Shown here one piece after another: positions 1 through 8,517 of a stretch of 41,046 nucleotides of DNA (positions within the stretch are counted from its first letter, which is position 1; the number at the start of each line of letters is the position of its first letter). The translations under genes were made by a program, and so were the position numbers. The stretch is from Clostridiales bacterium DTU053 (GTDB lineage: Bacteria; Bacillota; Clostridia; Oscillospirales; Acutalibacteraceae). The notes beneath the pieces are model-generated. The model saw only the letters and a list, made by a program, of their open reading frames with translations, was not told where the DNA came from and ran no database searches. Where the stretch lies: NCBI GenBank assembly GCA_001512765.1, contig LFSO01000027.1:19923-60968 (forward strand), given 5' to 3'.

Positions 1-29
1 TAAGTTCTCGGTCAGTGTTTAACCGCAGG

Positions 30-1223
30 CTATTTTACATAGGAGTTCAAGAAGGCTTTGAAATTGTCGCCGAGCTTATACCTGCTGATAAAGCCGATAT
101 TGGGATAGTAAATCGTGTCATAGTAGATGCCGTTTTTGTTGTAGATTCTGATTGTGACAGCGTTCTCCAGCGCGGCTCCCGCTGAGCCCTGATTCGCGGT
201 GACAGTCTCAACGCCTGTTTCGCCGATGTCCATCATTCCTCTGTGACCTACCACAGTACTGAGATTTCCGTCATTCGCCGGGGTGGCCGCGCCGTTTGCT
301 CTTTCGGGAACAGCGGCGGGCAAATCATCGGCATAGTATGCGGGCTCTGCTCCGTCGGGGAATACGGGGGAAGACGCGTTGGGGGCGTCGGGAGCTATTT
401 GGCTAACGGCGGTGTCGGGCACGGGGGGATAAACTTCTTTACCGTGGTCAATGCCTTCCCGGCGGTAGTTATACAGCGCCTTGAAGTACTCGTCGGAGGA
501 GTTCTTTAAACCTGAATAGAAATCATAGAACTTTTTGATTTCGTCCTTGCCCTTAAGCTCAGCTTTGATGTCAAAGCCGCCTCTTAGCTTTGCCTCCTCG
601 GAGTAAAGGATGAACTGGACCTTTGAGATATCCTCTGCGCTCTTGATTCCGAAAAGCTTTAAGTATCTTTCGGCGTCCTCGTCGATGTTATTTTTGTAGC
701 TTTCAAAGTTAAAGAATCGGAAAAGCTTGTAGGAGTCGCCATCCTTGACCGCTACAATCGCCTCGCAGTCCGCGGGGATATACTCGTAAACCTCTTTGCC
801 AATGAGCTTTTCGTCGGGACCCTGAGTAATGGTTCCAAGCTTATCGCCTATATCGCCGTCTCGGATTTCGGAAGGCAGACCGAATTCCTTTCTCAGCTCA
901 TCGGACAAAATTATATAGTCCCTGTCTTCGAACTTAAACTGATTGACAATGGGAGCTGCCATGTCCTCCCGCGCGTAATCGTCGGCTTCGGATGAGAGCA
1001 CGGGGGGCTTGTAGGTATTGGCCTCGCTGAAAATCTTATCGTAGGCGAATATGCCCGCGGTGAGAACCAGCACAAGAGCGAGCGCGGGAACGGCTCTTTT
1101 CCACAAAATCGGTCTGGCTGTCTTTTCTTCGTTGTAATTCATAATATTGTACCTCATTCTTCTTTTTGCCGCCTCGTCGGGCTTTATTTTATCAAGGGAA
1201 GCCTTTAAATCCTCTTTCCTCAC
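30..1223 (-). CDS. Membrane-anchored anti-sigma factor, partner of the adjacent ECF sigma factor
   Basis: 397 residues. A basic cytoplasmic N-terminus of about 43 residues precedes one transmembrane helix (about 45-62, AVPALALVLVLTAGIFAY). A large extracytoplasmic part of about 330 residues follows, with a Pro/Ala-rich linker at about 265-325. The GTG start overlaps the TGA stop of the upstream sigma gene (GTGA, 1220-1223), so the two are translationally coupled. The order ECF sigma then single-pass membrane protein is the usual sigma/anti-sigma arrangement. The cytoplasmic segment would bind and hold the sigma factor, and the outer domain would sense an envelope signal. I do not recognise the outer domain and see no classical zinc-binding anti-sigma (HxxxCxxC) motif, so the role rests on context and topology. 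Confidence 0.7.
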   Translation of the reverse strand: MRKEDLKASLDKIKPDEAAKRRMRYNIMNYNEEKTARPILWKRAVPALALVLVLTAGIFAYDKIFSEANTYKPPVLSSEADDYAREDMAAPIVNQFKFEDRDYIILSDELRKEFGLPSEIRDGDIGDKLGTITQGPDEKLIGKEVYEYIPADCEAIVAVKDGDSYKLFRFFNFESYKNNIDEDAERYLKLFGIKSAEDISKVQFILYSEEAKLRGGFDIKAELKGKDEIKKFYDFYSGLKNSSDEYFKALYNYRREGIDHGKEVYPPVPDTAVSQIAPDAPNASSPVFPDGAEPAYYADDLPAAVPERANGAATPANDGNLSTVVGHRGMMDIGETGVETVTANQGSAGAALENAVTIRIYNKNGIYYDTIYYPNIGFISRYKLGDNFKAFLNSYVK

Positions 1224-1714
1224 TGTAAATCACCTTCCATTTCCAGCTTAAGAAGCTGTCTGCTTTTATATAGCCAGCCTCTTATGGTGGATTCGTTTTT
1301 GCCGAGCATTTTGGCAATCTCGGCGGTTTTGTAGCCCTCGTAGTAATAGAGATAAACGGCCGTTTTGTATTTAGGGGGGAGATTCAGCACCATTTCCAGA
1401 TTATTGTCTGCCTCAAAGGCGGGTTCGCTCTCGAGTTTTTCCGCCTCGTCCATACCGGCTCTTCTTTTTTGCCACCAGTGCTTTAAGTGGTCCTTGCAAA
1501 GATTCGTGGCGGTCCTTATAAGCCACGCCTTCTCATGCTCAATGCTTTGAAAGACGGTATTGTCCCGCATGAGCCTTATGAATGTGTTCTGGACCATATC
1601 CTCTGTATCGGGCCCATTTTTCATGAACATGAAGCAGACTCTGTAAACAGTGTCAACATGGCGGCTGTAAATCTCAGTCAGCTCTTCATTCGTACGCAAT
1701 AAAGAACTCTGCAA
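1220..1714 (-). CDS. ECF-family RNA polymerase sigma factor (sigma-70 family)
   Basis: 164 residues from TTG at 1714. Region 2 lies at about 10-80, with the core-binding and -10 recognition stretch (DTEDMVQNTFIRLMR, then HEKAWLIRTATNLCKDHLK). Region 4 is at about 105-155, with the helix-turn-helix YYEGYKTAEIAKMLGKNEST followed by IRGWLYKSRQLLKLEM. It lacks sigma regions 1 and 3, as ECF factors do. I prefer TTG 1714 over GTG 1732 because AAAGGGGGA (1721-1729) is well spaced for TTG, while GTG 1732 has no usable ribosome binding site and would be nearly leaderless from the ECF-like promoter at 1736-1762. It should direct RNA polymerase to a small stress regulon, including its own operon. Confidence 0.88.
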   Translation of the reverse strand: MQSSLLRTNEELTEIYSRHVDTVYRVCFMFMKNGPDTEDMVQNTFIRLMRDNTVFQSIEHEKAWLIRTATNLCKDHLKHWWQKRRAGMDEAEKLESEPAFEADNNLEMVLNLPPKYKTAVYLYYYEGYKTAEIAKMLGKNESTIRGWLYKSRQLLKLEMEGDLQ

Positions 1715-1735
1715 AATTTCTCCCCCTTTCACTCC

Positions 1736-1762
1736 TAATACGATTGAGAATGAGGAAATGTT
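1736..1762 (-). promoter_or_regulatory. Possible ECF-type autoregulatory promoter of the sigma/anti-sigma operon
   Basis: Reading the minus strand, AAC (1762-1760), a 17-nt spacer and CGTATTA (1742-1736) sit just upstream of the sigma gene. An AAC -35 core with a CGT -10 core at 16-17 bp is the pattern of many ECF promoters. Transcription would start a few bases ahead of the GGGGG ribosome binding site. The motifs are short, so this is suggestive only. Confidence 0.35.
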
Positions 1763-1920
1763 TTGTTTTTTTTTAGATTATCACAAAAAATTTCGAAATT
1801 ACAAAAATGCAATTAATATTTAAGGCTTTTGGGCAGCTCTTGTTTATTGTGACAAGAAATTCGGCAGAGTGAACATATATTTATGGCAAATTTTTGGATA
1901 GCATTTTATTCCCGTTCGTG

Positions 1921-1949
1921 TTACAATTGTTTCAATCTGCTACTATAAT
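1921..1949 (+). promoter_or_regulatory. Sigma-A-type promoter of the his operon
   Basis: TTACAA (1921-1926), a 17-nt spacer and a perfect TATAAT (1944-1949). The predicted start near 1956 leaves only about 34 nt before hisZ, too short for a His T-box or a leader-peptide attenuator. Any local control would have to be at initiation or through the short repeats at 1950-1973. Confidence 0.7.
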
Positions 1950-1973
1950 ATCATACTATCATATTATCATAGT
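1950..1973 (+). repeat. Three tandem 8-bp repeats in the hisZ leader
   Basis: ATCATACT, ATCATATT and ATCATAGT follow each other without gaps between the -10 box and the hisZ ribosome binding site. TACTAT at 1941-1946 and ATAGTA at 1969-1974 also form a loose dyad around the start site. This could be a repressor binding site, but no family can be named. Confidence 0.45.
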
Positions 1974-1989
1974 AAAGAGAGGCATCAAA

Positions 1990-2910
1990 ATGGAGAATTT
2001 ACTCGATATTCTGTCGCCTCAGGAGCGCACCGTTCTTTCATTCAGGGCTCTGTTTGAAAGCAAGGGCTATCGGCGCATTAAGGCAAACCGCTTTGAAGAG
2101 TATAGGTTCTACCTTGAGAATATAAACTTTCTCCGCAGCGAGCAGCTAATCACCTTCAGCGACCTTGACGGCAGGCTGAGAGCTTTAAAGCCCGATGTGA
2201 CGCTTAGCATTGTCAAACACTACGGCTCAAACGGCGGGCTTAATAAGCTTTATTACATAGAAAATGTCTATCGCCCGGGTCCGACAGGCAGGAGCTTTGC
2301 GGAGATTAGCCAGATGGGTCTTGAGTGCATTGGCAAAGTCGGCAAGGCTGAGGTTTCCGAGGTTTTGTATCTGAGCTACGAAAGCCTTAAACTCACAGGA
2401 AAGCCGTTCAGGCTCTCCGTCAGCCATGTGGGCTTTATTGCGGGGCTAATGAAGAGCCTTAAAGTTCCGACCCAGTACCGCGGCGCCTTGTATGAGAGCA
2501 TTGCCTCAAAAAACCCCCTCGGGCTTAGAATGACCGCTGAGGCCGCGGGACTGTCGGGCGAGAACATAGATTTTCTGCAAAAAGCCGCCCTCCTCAGCGG
2601 CGGGGCTGACAAGGTCATTGACACCGCCTTCAAATACTGCAAGAATTCCGAAATGCATCGGGCGGTGGGACAGATTAAAGACGCCATTGACGGGCTTGAC
2701 AGCTCCAACATTCTCATTGATTTCTCCATCAGGGGCGATGAGGATTACTACAGCGGGCTTATGTTCTGCGGATATATAAAGGGCAGGAGCCGCGTGGTTC
2801 TGTCGGGCGGTCAGTATGACAATATGCTGAAAAAGATGAACAAAGAGGGGCGCGCAATAGGCTTTGCCCTGTATCTTAGCGAACTGTTCGGAGGTGAGCG
2901 TCATGCTTAG
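1990..2910 (+). CDS. hisZ: ATP phosphoribosyltransferase regulatory subunit
   Basis: 306 residues. This is a paralogue of histidyl-tRNA synthetase that lacks tRNA charging. It pairs with short-form HisG to make an active, histidine-inhibited ATP phosphoribosyltransferase, the first step of histidine synthesis, in the cytoplasm. The class II synthetase-like core is visible: LRALKPDVTLSIVKHY early on, YIENVYRPG, and near the C-terminus YYSGLMFCGYI and VVLSGGQYDNML. ATG 1990 is chosen because AGAGAGG lies just upstream; a further upstream in-frame start would pass through the promoter. It overlaps hisG by 8 nt. The short hisG next door makes the hisZ call firm. Confidence 0.93.
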   Translation: MENLLDILSPQERTVLSFRALFESKGYRRIKANRFEEYRFYLENINFLRSEQLITFSDLDGRLRALKPDVTLSIVKHYGSNGGLNKLYYIENVYRPGPTGRSFAEISQMGLECIGKVGKAEVSEVLYLSYESLKLTGKPFRLSVSHVGFIAGLMKSLKVPTQYRGALYESIASKNPLGLRMTAEAAGLSGENIDFLQKAALLSGGADKVIDTAFKYCKNSEMHRAVGQIKDAIDGLDSSNILIDFSIRGDEDYYSGLMFCGYIKGRSRVVLSGGQYDNMLKKMNKEGRAIGFALYLSELFGGERHA

Positions 2911-3523
2911 CATTGCACTGCCAAAGGGCAGGCTGGGCGATGATGTTTACGATATCATGAAAAACGCCGGCTTTGCCGAGGGCGATATAAACAATATGGG
3001 CAGAAAACTGGTTATCGAGAATAAAGAGGCGGGGCTGAGGTACTTCCTTGTTAAACCCTCCGATGTAGCGATTTATGTTGAGCACGGAGCCGCGGACTTG
3101 GGAATTGTGGGCAAGGACATTCTTGAGGAGGACAGAGCGGATGTCTACGAGCTGTTGGACCTTGGTATCGGCAAGTGCAGAATGTGCGTCGCCGGTCCCA
3201 AAGATTTTGTGGACGACGGCTCAAGGACACTCAGGGTCGCCACAAAGTTTGTGAACATAGCGGAACAATACTATGAGTCCCTTGGCAGAGAGGTTGACAT
3301 TATAAAGCTTGGCGGCAGCATTGAGCTGGCTCCCCTTTTAGGTCTTTCCGATGTTATAGTGGACATAGTTGAAACTGGCAAGACGCTGAAAGAGAACAAC
3401 CTTGATGTACTGGCGGAGATTATGCCGATAAGCGCCCGCCTTATAGCGAACAAGGTGACATATCAGTTCCAGAGCTCGAATATCGACAGGATTTGCGAAA
3501 AGATGACCGAGGTGATTAAATGA
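2903..3523 (+). CDS. hisG: ATP phosphoribosyltransferase, catalytic subunit, short form
   Basis: 206 residues, the length of the short HisG class, which lacks the C-terminal ACT-like regulatory domain and needs HisZ. It condenses ATP with PRPP to give phosphoribosyl-ATP. The family N-terminus LSIALPKGRL is present, with GIVGKDIL in the middle and a C-terminal phosphate-binding stretch (LGLSDVIVDIVETGKTL). The ATG at 2903 has GGAGGTGAG directly upstream, inside the end of hisZ. The stop overlaps hisD as ATGA, so translation of the two is coupled. Confidence 0.96.
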   Translation: MLSIALPKGRLGDDVYDIMKNAGFAEGDINNMGRKLVIENKEAGLRYFLVKPSDVAIYVEHGAADLGIVGKDILEEDRADVYELLDLGIGKCRMCVAGPKDFVDDGSRTLRVATKFVNIAEQYYESLGREVDIIKLGGSIELAPLLGLSDVIVDIVETGKTLKENNLDVLAEIMPISARLIANKVTYQFQSSNIDRICEKMTEVIK

Positions 3524-4788
3524 TAAAGATTGCGGAGTATGACAGCAAAGCTTTTAAGCGTGAGAGAGCGCAGGCTGACGCTGATGTGCGGTATATAATA
3601 AACGATGTGGCGGAAAGGGGCGACGAGGCTCTTTTCGAGTACACCCTTCGCTTTGACGGCTGCAAACCGGAGAGTCTTCTTGTAACTCAAGAGGAAATCG
3701 ACGCCGCGGCTGAGTCGGTGGGAGAATACTTCCTCGATACTCTAAAAATGGCGGCGGAGAATATAAGGGCATTTCACAAAAAGCAGCTAAGCGACGGTTT
3801 CAGTATGACCGCTCCCTTTGGCTCTGAGCTCGGTCAGATTGTAAGACCCATTGAAAAGGCGGGTCTTTACATACCGGGCGGTACGGCGAGCTATCCTTCA
3901 ACAGTGCTCATGAACGCCATTCCGGCCAAAATCGCGGGAGTTTCGGAGATTGTCGCTGTAACTCCCCCCGACAAAGAGGGCAGGGTAAATCCCGCTGTGC
4001 TGGCTGCCGCTAAGGTCGCCGGCATTGATAAAATCTTTAAAGTGGGCGGCGCTCAGGCGATTGCGGCTCTTGCCTGCGGCACTGAGAGCATTCCGAAGGT
4101 AGACAAGATTGTCGGTCCCGGCAACCGCTATGTGGCGTCGGCAAAGCGTCTCGTTTACGGGCTTGTGGACATTGACATGATTGCGGGTCCCAGCGAGATT
4201 CTGATAGTTGCCGATAAAAACGCCGACCCCGTGAATATTGCCGCGGACCTTTTAAGTCAGGCTGAGCACGATACCCTTGCCAGCGCGATTCTTGTAACCG
4301 ACAATAAGGAGCTTGCCGAAAAGGTGCAGGCGGAGGTTGAAAGGCAGCTTGAATTACTACCAAGAGCCGAAATAGCAAGGCAGAGCATTGACAATCAAAG
4401 CGCGATATTCCTTTGCTCCTCCATCTCCGAGGCAATTGAAATAGCTAACGACATAGCTCCCGAGCACCTTGAGATTTGCGTAGAGGAGCCGAAGAAATAC
4501 CTTGCGGACATAAAGAACGCGGGCAGTATTTTCTTGGGCGCCTACACTCCCGAGGCTTTGGGCGACTATTTCGCGGGCACCAACCACACCCTGCCCACCA
4601 GCGGCACGGCGAGGTTCGCAAGCCCCCTGGGCGTTGACGACTTTATTAAGCGGTCAAGCTATATTTACTACACAAAAGAGGCTCTGAGCGAAGTCAAAGA
4701 CAGGATTGCGCACTTTGCCCGCTTTGAAGGGCTTGAGGCTCACGCAAGAAGCGTTGAGAGCCGCTTTAGAGGTGAGGGAAATGGGTAA
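3520..4788 (+). CDS. hisD: Histidinol dehydrogenase
   Basis: 422 residues, normal for the family. It is a zinc enzyme that oxidises L-histidinol to L-histidine in two NAD-dependent steps, the last reactions of the pathway. Recognisable stretches are YIPGGTASYPSTVLMNAIPA, VGGAQAIAALACGT, VGPGNRYVASAK, DMIAGPSEI, the zinc-ligand region LLSQAEHDT and GTNHTLPTSGTARF. It starts in an ATGA overlap with hisG and overlaps hisC by 8 nt. Nothing appears truncated. Confidence 0.97.
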   Translation: MIKIAEYDSKAFKRERAQADADVRYIINDVAERGDEALFEYTLRFDGCKPESLLVTQEEIDAAAESVGEYFLDTLKMAAENIRAFHKKQLSDGFSMTAPFGSELGQIVRPIEKAGLYIPGGTASYPSTVLMNAIPAKIAGVSEIVAVTPPDKEGRVNPAVLAAAKVAGIDKIFKVGGAQAIAALACGTESIPKVDKIVGPGNRYVASAKRLVYGLVDIDMIAGPSEILIVADKNADPVNIAADLLSQAEHDTLASAILVTDNKELAEKVQAEVERQLELLPRAEIARQSIDNQSAIFLCSSISEAIEIANDIAPEHLEICVEEPKKYLADIKNAGSIFLGAYTPEALGDYFAGTNHTLPTSGTARFASPLGVDDFIKRSSYIYYTKEALSEVKDRIAHFARFEGLEAHARSVESRFRGEGNG

Positions 4789-5842
4789 GTTTCTATCCCC
4801 CCGACTTAAAGGGCTGAAACCCTACACCCCAGGTGAGCAGCCCCAAGGCGGAAAATACATTAAGCTCAACACAAACGAAAGCCCCTTTCCCCCGTCGCCT
4901 TATGTTTTTAAGGCTTTGGAGGGACAGGCTGAGACTCTCAGGCTCTACCCCGACCCTGAAAACAGGCTGTTAAATGAGGCTATAGCCGAAAACTTCGGTT
5001 TGTCGCCCGAAAACATAATAGCGGGCAACGGCAGCGACGAGCTTCTGGCTTTGATTTTTCAAGCCTTTTGCCCCAAGGGCGCGGCTTTTGCTGATATAAC
5101 CTACGGCTTTTACAAGGTCTGGGCTGAGTTTTACGGCATAGATTATAAGATTGTGACTTTAAAGGATGACTTTACTCTGTGCCTTGAGGATTACAGGGAT
5201 TTGGACGAAACCATAGTTATCGCGAATCCCAACGCTCCGACGGGGCTTGCCGTAAGTCCTGAGAAAATAGCCGCCCTTGCGGCCGAAAAGCCCGACAGGC
5301 TCATAGTGGTTGACGAGGCATATGTGGACTTCGGCGCCGAAAGCTGTATAAGGCTTGTAAAAGAGCTTAAAAATCTTATTGTTGTGCAGACTTTTTCAAA
5401 AAGCCGCAGTCTTGCGGGCGGACGCGCGGCCTTCGCGGCGGGTGACGCTGAGCTTATAAGAGATTTTAATACTGTCAAATTCAGCTTTCACCCCTATAAT
5501 TTAGACCGCTTAACGCAGCTTGCCGCCGCCGCGGCGATAAAAGACAGAGTGTACTTTGAAACCTGCACCTCAAAGATTATAAAAACAAGAGAGCGGGTGT
5601 CGGGTGAGCTTAAAACGCTCGGATTTTTCCTGACCGACAGCATGACAAACTTTATATTCGCAAGGCACGAGAAAATCCCGGGAGCTGAGTTCTACAGACT
5701 GCTTAAAGAAAAGGGCGTTCTTGTACGGTACTTCGGCACAGAGCGAATAGAGGACTTTATACGCATAACCGTCGGCAGCGATGATGAAATGGATGCCTTT
5801 TTAAAGGCTTTGAAAGATATTTTAAAGGAGGCGGCGAAATGA
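4781..5842 (+). CDS. hisC: Histidinol-phosphate aminotransferase
   Basis: 353 residues. This is a PLP-dependent class I/II aminotransferase that converts imidazole-acetol phosphate to histidinol phosphate with glutamate as donor. Motifs seen: LNTNESPFPPSP near the N-terminus, GNGSDELL, NPNAPTG, VDEAYVDF and the PLP lysine in QTFSKSRSLAGGR. ATG 4781 is chosen because GAGGTGAGGG lies just upstream, and an earlier in-frame start would overlap hisD much further. The stop overlaps hisB as ATGA. Confidence 0.95.
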   Translation: MGKFLSPRLKGLKPYTPGEQPQGGKYIKLNTNESPFPPSPYVFKALEGQAETLRLYPDPENRLLNEAIAENFGLSPENIIAGNGSDELLALIFQAFCPKGAAFADITYGFYKVWAEFYGIDYKIVTLKDDFTLCLEDYRDLDETIVIANPNAPTGLAVSPEKIAALAAEKPDRLIVVDEAYVDFGAESCIRLVKELKNLIVVQTFSKSRSLAGGRAAFAAGDAELIRDFNTVKFSFHPYNLDRLTQLAAAAAIKDRVYFETCTSKIIKTRERVSGELKTLGFFLTDSMTNFIFARHEKIPGAEFYRLLKEKGVLVRYFGTERIEDFIRITVGSDDEMDAFLKALKDILKEAAK

Positions 5843-6414
5843 GGAAAAAGACCATAACAAGGACCACTAATGAGACCGATATCGGGCTTACCATAAATCT
5901 TGACGGCGAGGGCATGGCTGAAGTAAACACAGGCTGCGGCTTTATGGACCACATGCTGACCCTCTTTGCCTTTCACGGCGGGTTTAATTTAAGCCTTGCC
6001 TGCAAGGGCGACACAAAGGTGGACTATCACCACACAGCGGAGGATGTGGGCATTGTCCTCGGCAAGGCTATAAGGGAGTGTCTCAGCGGCGGCATAAACC
6101 GCTACGGCAGCATAATACTTCCCATGGATGAGGCTCTTGTGCTCATAGCCCTTGATGTTAGCGGCCGCCCCTATCTGGCGTTTGACGCTCAGATTCCCTC
6201 TCAGAAGGTGGGGGTTTTTGATACGGAGCTGGTTGAGGAGTTTATGAGGGCTTTCTCCAATAACCTCGGCTGCACCCTGCACATAAAGCAGCTTTCGGGC
6301 AAGAACAGCCACCATATAATTGAGGCTATGTTTAAAGGTCTCGGCAGGGCTTTGAAAGAGGCGGTTCGTGAGACGGGCGGCGGAGAGGCGTCCACAAAGG
6401 GGATTCTTTTATGA
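5839..6414 (+). CDS. hisB: Imidazoleglycerol-phosphate dehydratase
   Basis: 191 residues, the single-domain dehydratase length; there is no N-terminal phosphatase domain as in enteric HisB. It removes water from imidazole-glycerol phosphate. The metal-binding histidine motifs are clear: GCGFMDHMLTLFAFHGGF, DYHHTAEDVGIVLG and GKNSHHIIEAMFKGLGRALK. It is coupled to hisC and hisH through ATGA overlaps at both ends, in the core of the operon. Confidence 0.97.
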   Translation: MRKKTITRTTNETDIGLTINLDGEGMAEVNTGCGFMDHMLTLFAFHGGFNLSLACKGDTKVDYHHTAEDVGIVLGKAIRECLSGGINRYGSIILPMDEALVLIALDVSGRPYLAFDAQIPSQKVGVFDTELVEEFMRAFSNNLGCTLHIKQLSGKNSHHIIEAMFKGLGRALKEAVRETGGGEASTKGILL

Positions 6415-7016
6415 TAGCTGTTGTTGATTACGGCGTAGGCAATTTGTTCTCGCTAAAGTCAAGTCTAAAATTCTTGGGTCTTGACTGCGTTGTAACAAGC
6501 AAAAAAGAGGATTTAATTAAGGCAGACAAGATTATACTCCCCGGGGTGGGGGCCTTTGGGGACGCTATGATGAAACTCAGAGAAACGGGGCTTGTGGAGA
6601 CGGTAAAAGAGCAGGCTAAAATAAAGCCGCTCCTTGGCATTTGTCTTGGAATGCAGCTCTTATTCGACAAAAGTCTTGAGTTCGGCGAGCATGAGGGTCT
6701 GGGGCTGATTCGGGGCATTGTCGCTCCCCTCTCTGACGATATAGACCCTTCGCTCAAAATCCCGCACATGGGCTGGAACAGGCTCCGAATAATTAAGGAC
6801 GACCCGATTTTTAAGTACTTTAAAAACGGCGAGTCGGTGTATTTTGTTCACAGCTTCCACGCAAAGGACTGCGCCGAGAGCGTTCTCGCAGTCTCCGAAT
6901 ACGGCACGACCGTTACGGGACTTGTGCGGCAGGGGCTCGTTTACGGAGCGCAGTTCCACCCCGAAAAAAGCGGCAATGCGGGGCTGAGACTTTTAAAGGC
7001 TTTCGCAGAGATTTAA
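6411..7016 (+). CDS. hisH: Imidazole glycerol phosphate synthase, glutamine amidotransferase subunit
   Basis: 201 residues, a class I glutamine amidotransferase. It hydrolyses glutamine and channels ammonia to HisF. The nucleophile elbow GICLGMQLLF places the catalytic cysteine at 78, and the His/Glu pair is in QFHPEKS near the C-terminus. The N-terminal VVDYGVGNL and the oxyanion segment LPGVGAFGDAM are typical. Its start overlaps the hisB stop (ATGA); hisA follows after 10 nt with an AAGGAGG ribosome binding site. Confidence 0.97.
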   Translation: MIAVVDYGVGNLFSLKSSLKFLGLDCVVTSKKEDLIKADKIILPGVGAFGDAMMKLRETGLVETVKEQAKIKPLLGICLGMQLLFDKSLEFGEHEGLGLIRGIVAPLSDDIDPSLKIPHMGWNRLRIIKDDPIFKYFKNGESVYFVHSFHAKDCAESVLAVSEYGTTVTGLVRQGLVYGAQFHPEKSGNAGLRLLKAFAEI

Positions 7017-7026
7017 GGAGGATAAA

Positions 7027-7740
7027 ATGCAAATATTACCCGCAATTGACCTCAGAGACGGCAAGGTTGTAAGGCTATATCAAGGGGACTATGACAAAAT
7101 GACGGTTTTCGGCGACAGACCCATTGATACCGCCCTGGAGTTTAAAAGGGCGGGGGCGGAAAACTTGCACCTTGTTGACCTTGAAGGGGCAAAGGACGGA
7201 GAGCCGAGGAATTTCAATATAATCGCCGACATTCTGAAATACAGCGGTCTTAAAGTAGAAGTGGGCGGCGGAATACGCACCGAGGAGAGAATATTAAAAT
7301 ACCTTGAGGCGGGGGCCCGGAGGGTTATACTTGGCACCGCCGCTTTAAAGAATTTTGAGTTTACCGCCGAGATGGTAAAGAAATACGGCAGGCACATCGC
7401 AGTGGGCGTTGACGCCCGTGAAGGCTTTGTGGCTGTCAGCGGCTGGCTTGAAACAAGCAGCGTGGATTCTTTCGAGTTCGTCCGCCGTCTTAAAGAAATC
7501 GGTGTTCAAACCGTTATTTACACCGACATCGCATGCGACGGAGCTTCAAAGGGCACCAATCTCGCCGCTTATGAAAAGCTCTGCGAAATAGGTATAAACA
7601 TTATCGCAAGCGGCGGAATCAGCACGATGGAGGAACTTGAGAAACTGGAGAAAATCGGCGCATGGGGCGCGATTCTGGGCAAGGCTCTTTACAGCGGAGC
7701 CCTGGATTTAAAAACGGTTATACATAAATTCGGAGGCTAA
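7027..7740 (+). CDS. hisA: ProFAR isomerase (phosphoribosylformimino-5-aminoimidazole carboxamide ribotide isomerase)
   Basis: 237 residues, a beta/alpha-barrel enzyme that catalyses the Amadori-type isomerisation of ProFAR to PRFAR. The first catalytic aspartate lies in LPAIDLRDGKVVRLYQGDY. Phosphate-binding loops VEVGGGIRT and IASGGIST are present, and YTDIACDGASKGTN holds the second catalytic aspartate. The gene sits 10 nt after hisH and 3 nt before hisF. HisA and HisF are related barrels and here are adjacent, as in many operons. Confidence 0.97.
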   Translation: MQILPAIDLRDGKVVRLYQGDYDKMTVFGDRPIDTALEFKRAGAENLHLVDLEGAKDGEPRNFNIIADILKYSGLKVEVGGGIRTEERILKYLEAGARRVILGTAALKNFEFTAEMVKKYGRHIAVGVDAREGFVAVSGWLETSSVDSFEFVRRLKEIGVQTVIYTDIACDGASKGTNLAAYEKLCEIGINIIASGGISTMEELEKLEKIGAWGAILGKALYSGALDLKTVIHKFGG

Positions 7741-7743
7741 CAG

Positions 7744-8517
7744 ATGGTCAGCAAAAGAATAATTCCCTGCCTTGATGTGAGAAACGGCAGGGTTGTAAAA
7801 GGAGTAAATTTTGAGGGCATACGGGACATGGCGGACCCGGTGGAGATGGCAAGGTACTATAACGAATCGGGCGCCGATGAGCTGGTCTTTTACGACATTA
7901 CCGCAAGCGCCGAGGGCAGAAAGCTCTTTACCGATGTTCTGCGGGCGGTGGCGTCGGAGATTTTTATTCCCCTGACCGTCGGCGGAGGAATCAACTCCCT
8001 TGAGGATTTTGACACGGTGCTCAAATGCGGCGCCGACAAGGTAAGCGTCAACAGCGGCGCTATTAAAAACCCCGACCTTATCAGCGAGGCGGCAAAGCGC
8101 TACGGCAGTCAATGCGTGGTGCTGAGCATGGATGTAAAGAGGGTCGGCGGCTCCTATAGAGTCTTTGCCAAGGGCGGCAGGGAGGATACGGGTCTTGACG
8201 CTCTTGAGTGGGCAAAGCGGGGCGAGGCTCTGGGCGCTGGCGAGATAGTATTAAACTCCATAGACACCGACGGGGTGCGAGGCGGCTTTGATATGCCTAT
8301 GCTGAGAGCCATCGGTGAGATTGTGTCCATACCTTTAATCGCCAGCGGCGGCGCGGGAAAAATGGAGGATTTCGCCGAGCTGTTTAAATACGACAGAATA
8401 GACGCCGGGCTCGCCGCGGGAATTTTCCATACTAAAGAGGTCAGCATCAAAGAGCTGAAACTTTACCTAAAAGAACACGGAGTGAATGTCCGAACGGAGG
8501 GACTTTATGAATCTTAA
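7744..8517 (+). CDS. hisF: Imidazole glycerol phosphate synthase, cyclase subunit
   Basis: 257 residues, a beta/alpha barrel that uses ammonia from HisH to turn PRFAR into imidazole-glycerol phosphate and AICAR. Motifs: [16 protein letters not shown] with the first catalytic aspartate, [27 protein letters not shown] with the second aspartate region, NSIDTDG and LIASGGAG. It overlaps hisIE by 11 nt. No anomaly is seen. Confidence 0.97.
   Translation: MVSKRIIPCLDVRNGRVVKGVNFEGIRDMADPVEMARYYNESGADELVFYDITASAEGRKLFTDVLRAVASEIFIPLTVGGGINSLEDFDTVLKCGADKVSVNSGAIKNPDLISEAAKRYGSQCVVLSMDVKRVGGSYRVFAKGGREDTGLDALEWAKRGEALGAGEIVLNSIDTDGVRGGFDMPMLRAIGEIVSIPLIASGGAGKMEDFAELFKYDRIDAGLAAGIFHTKEVSIKELKLYLKEHGVNVRTEGLYES

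Noticed and set aside
1894-1989. N-terminal extension of hisZ to an ATG at 1894
   Set aside because: It would run through the TTACAA/TATAAT promoter, lacks a ribosome binding site and adds residues unlike the family.
1950-1989. His T-box riboswitch or histidine leader peptide
   Set aside because: The leader is only about 34 nt, with no run of His codons and no terminator hairpin.
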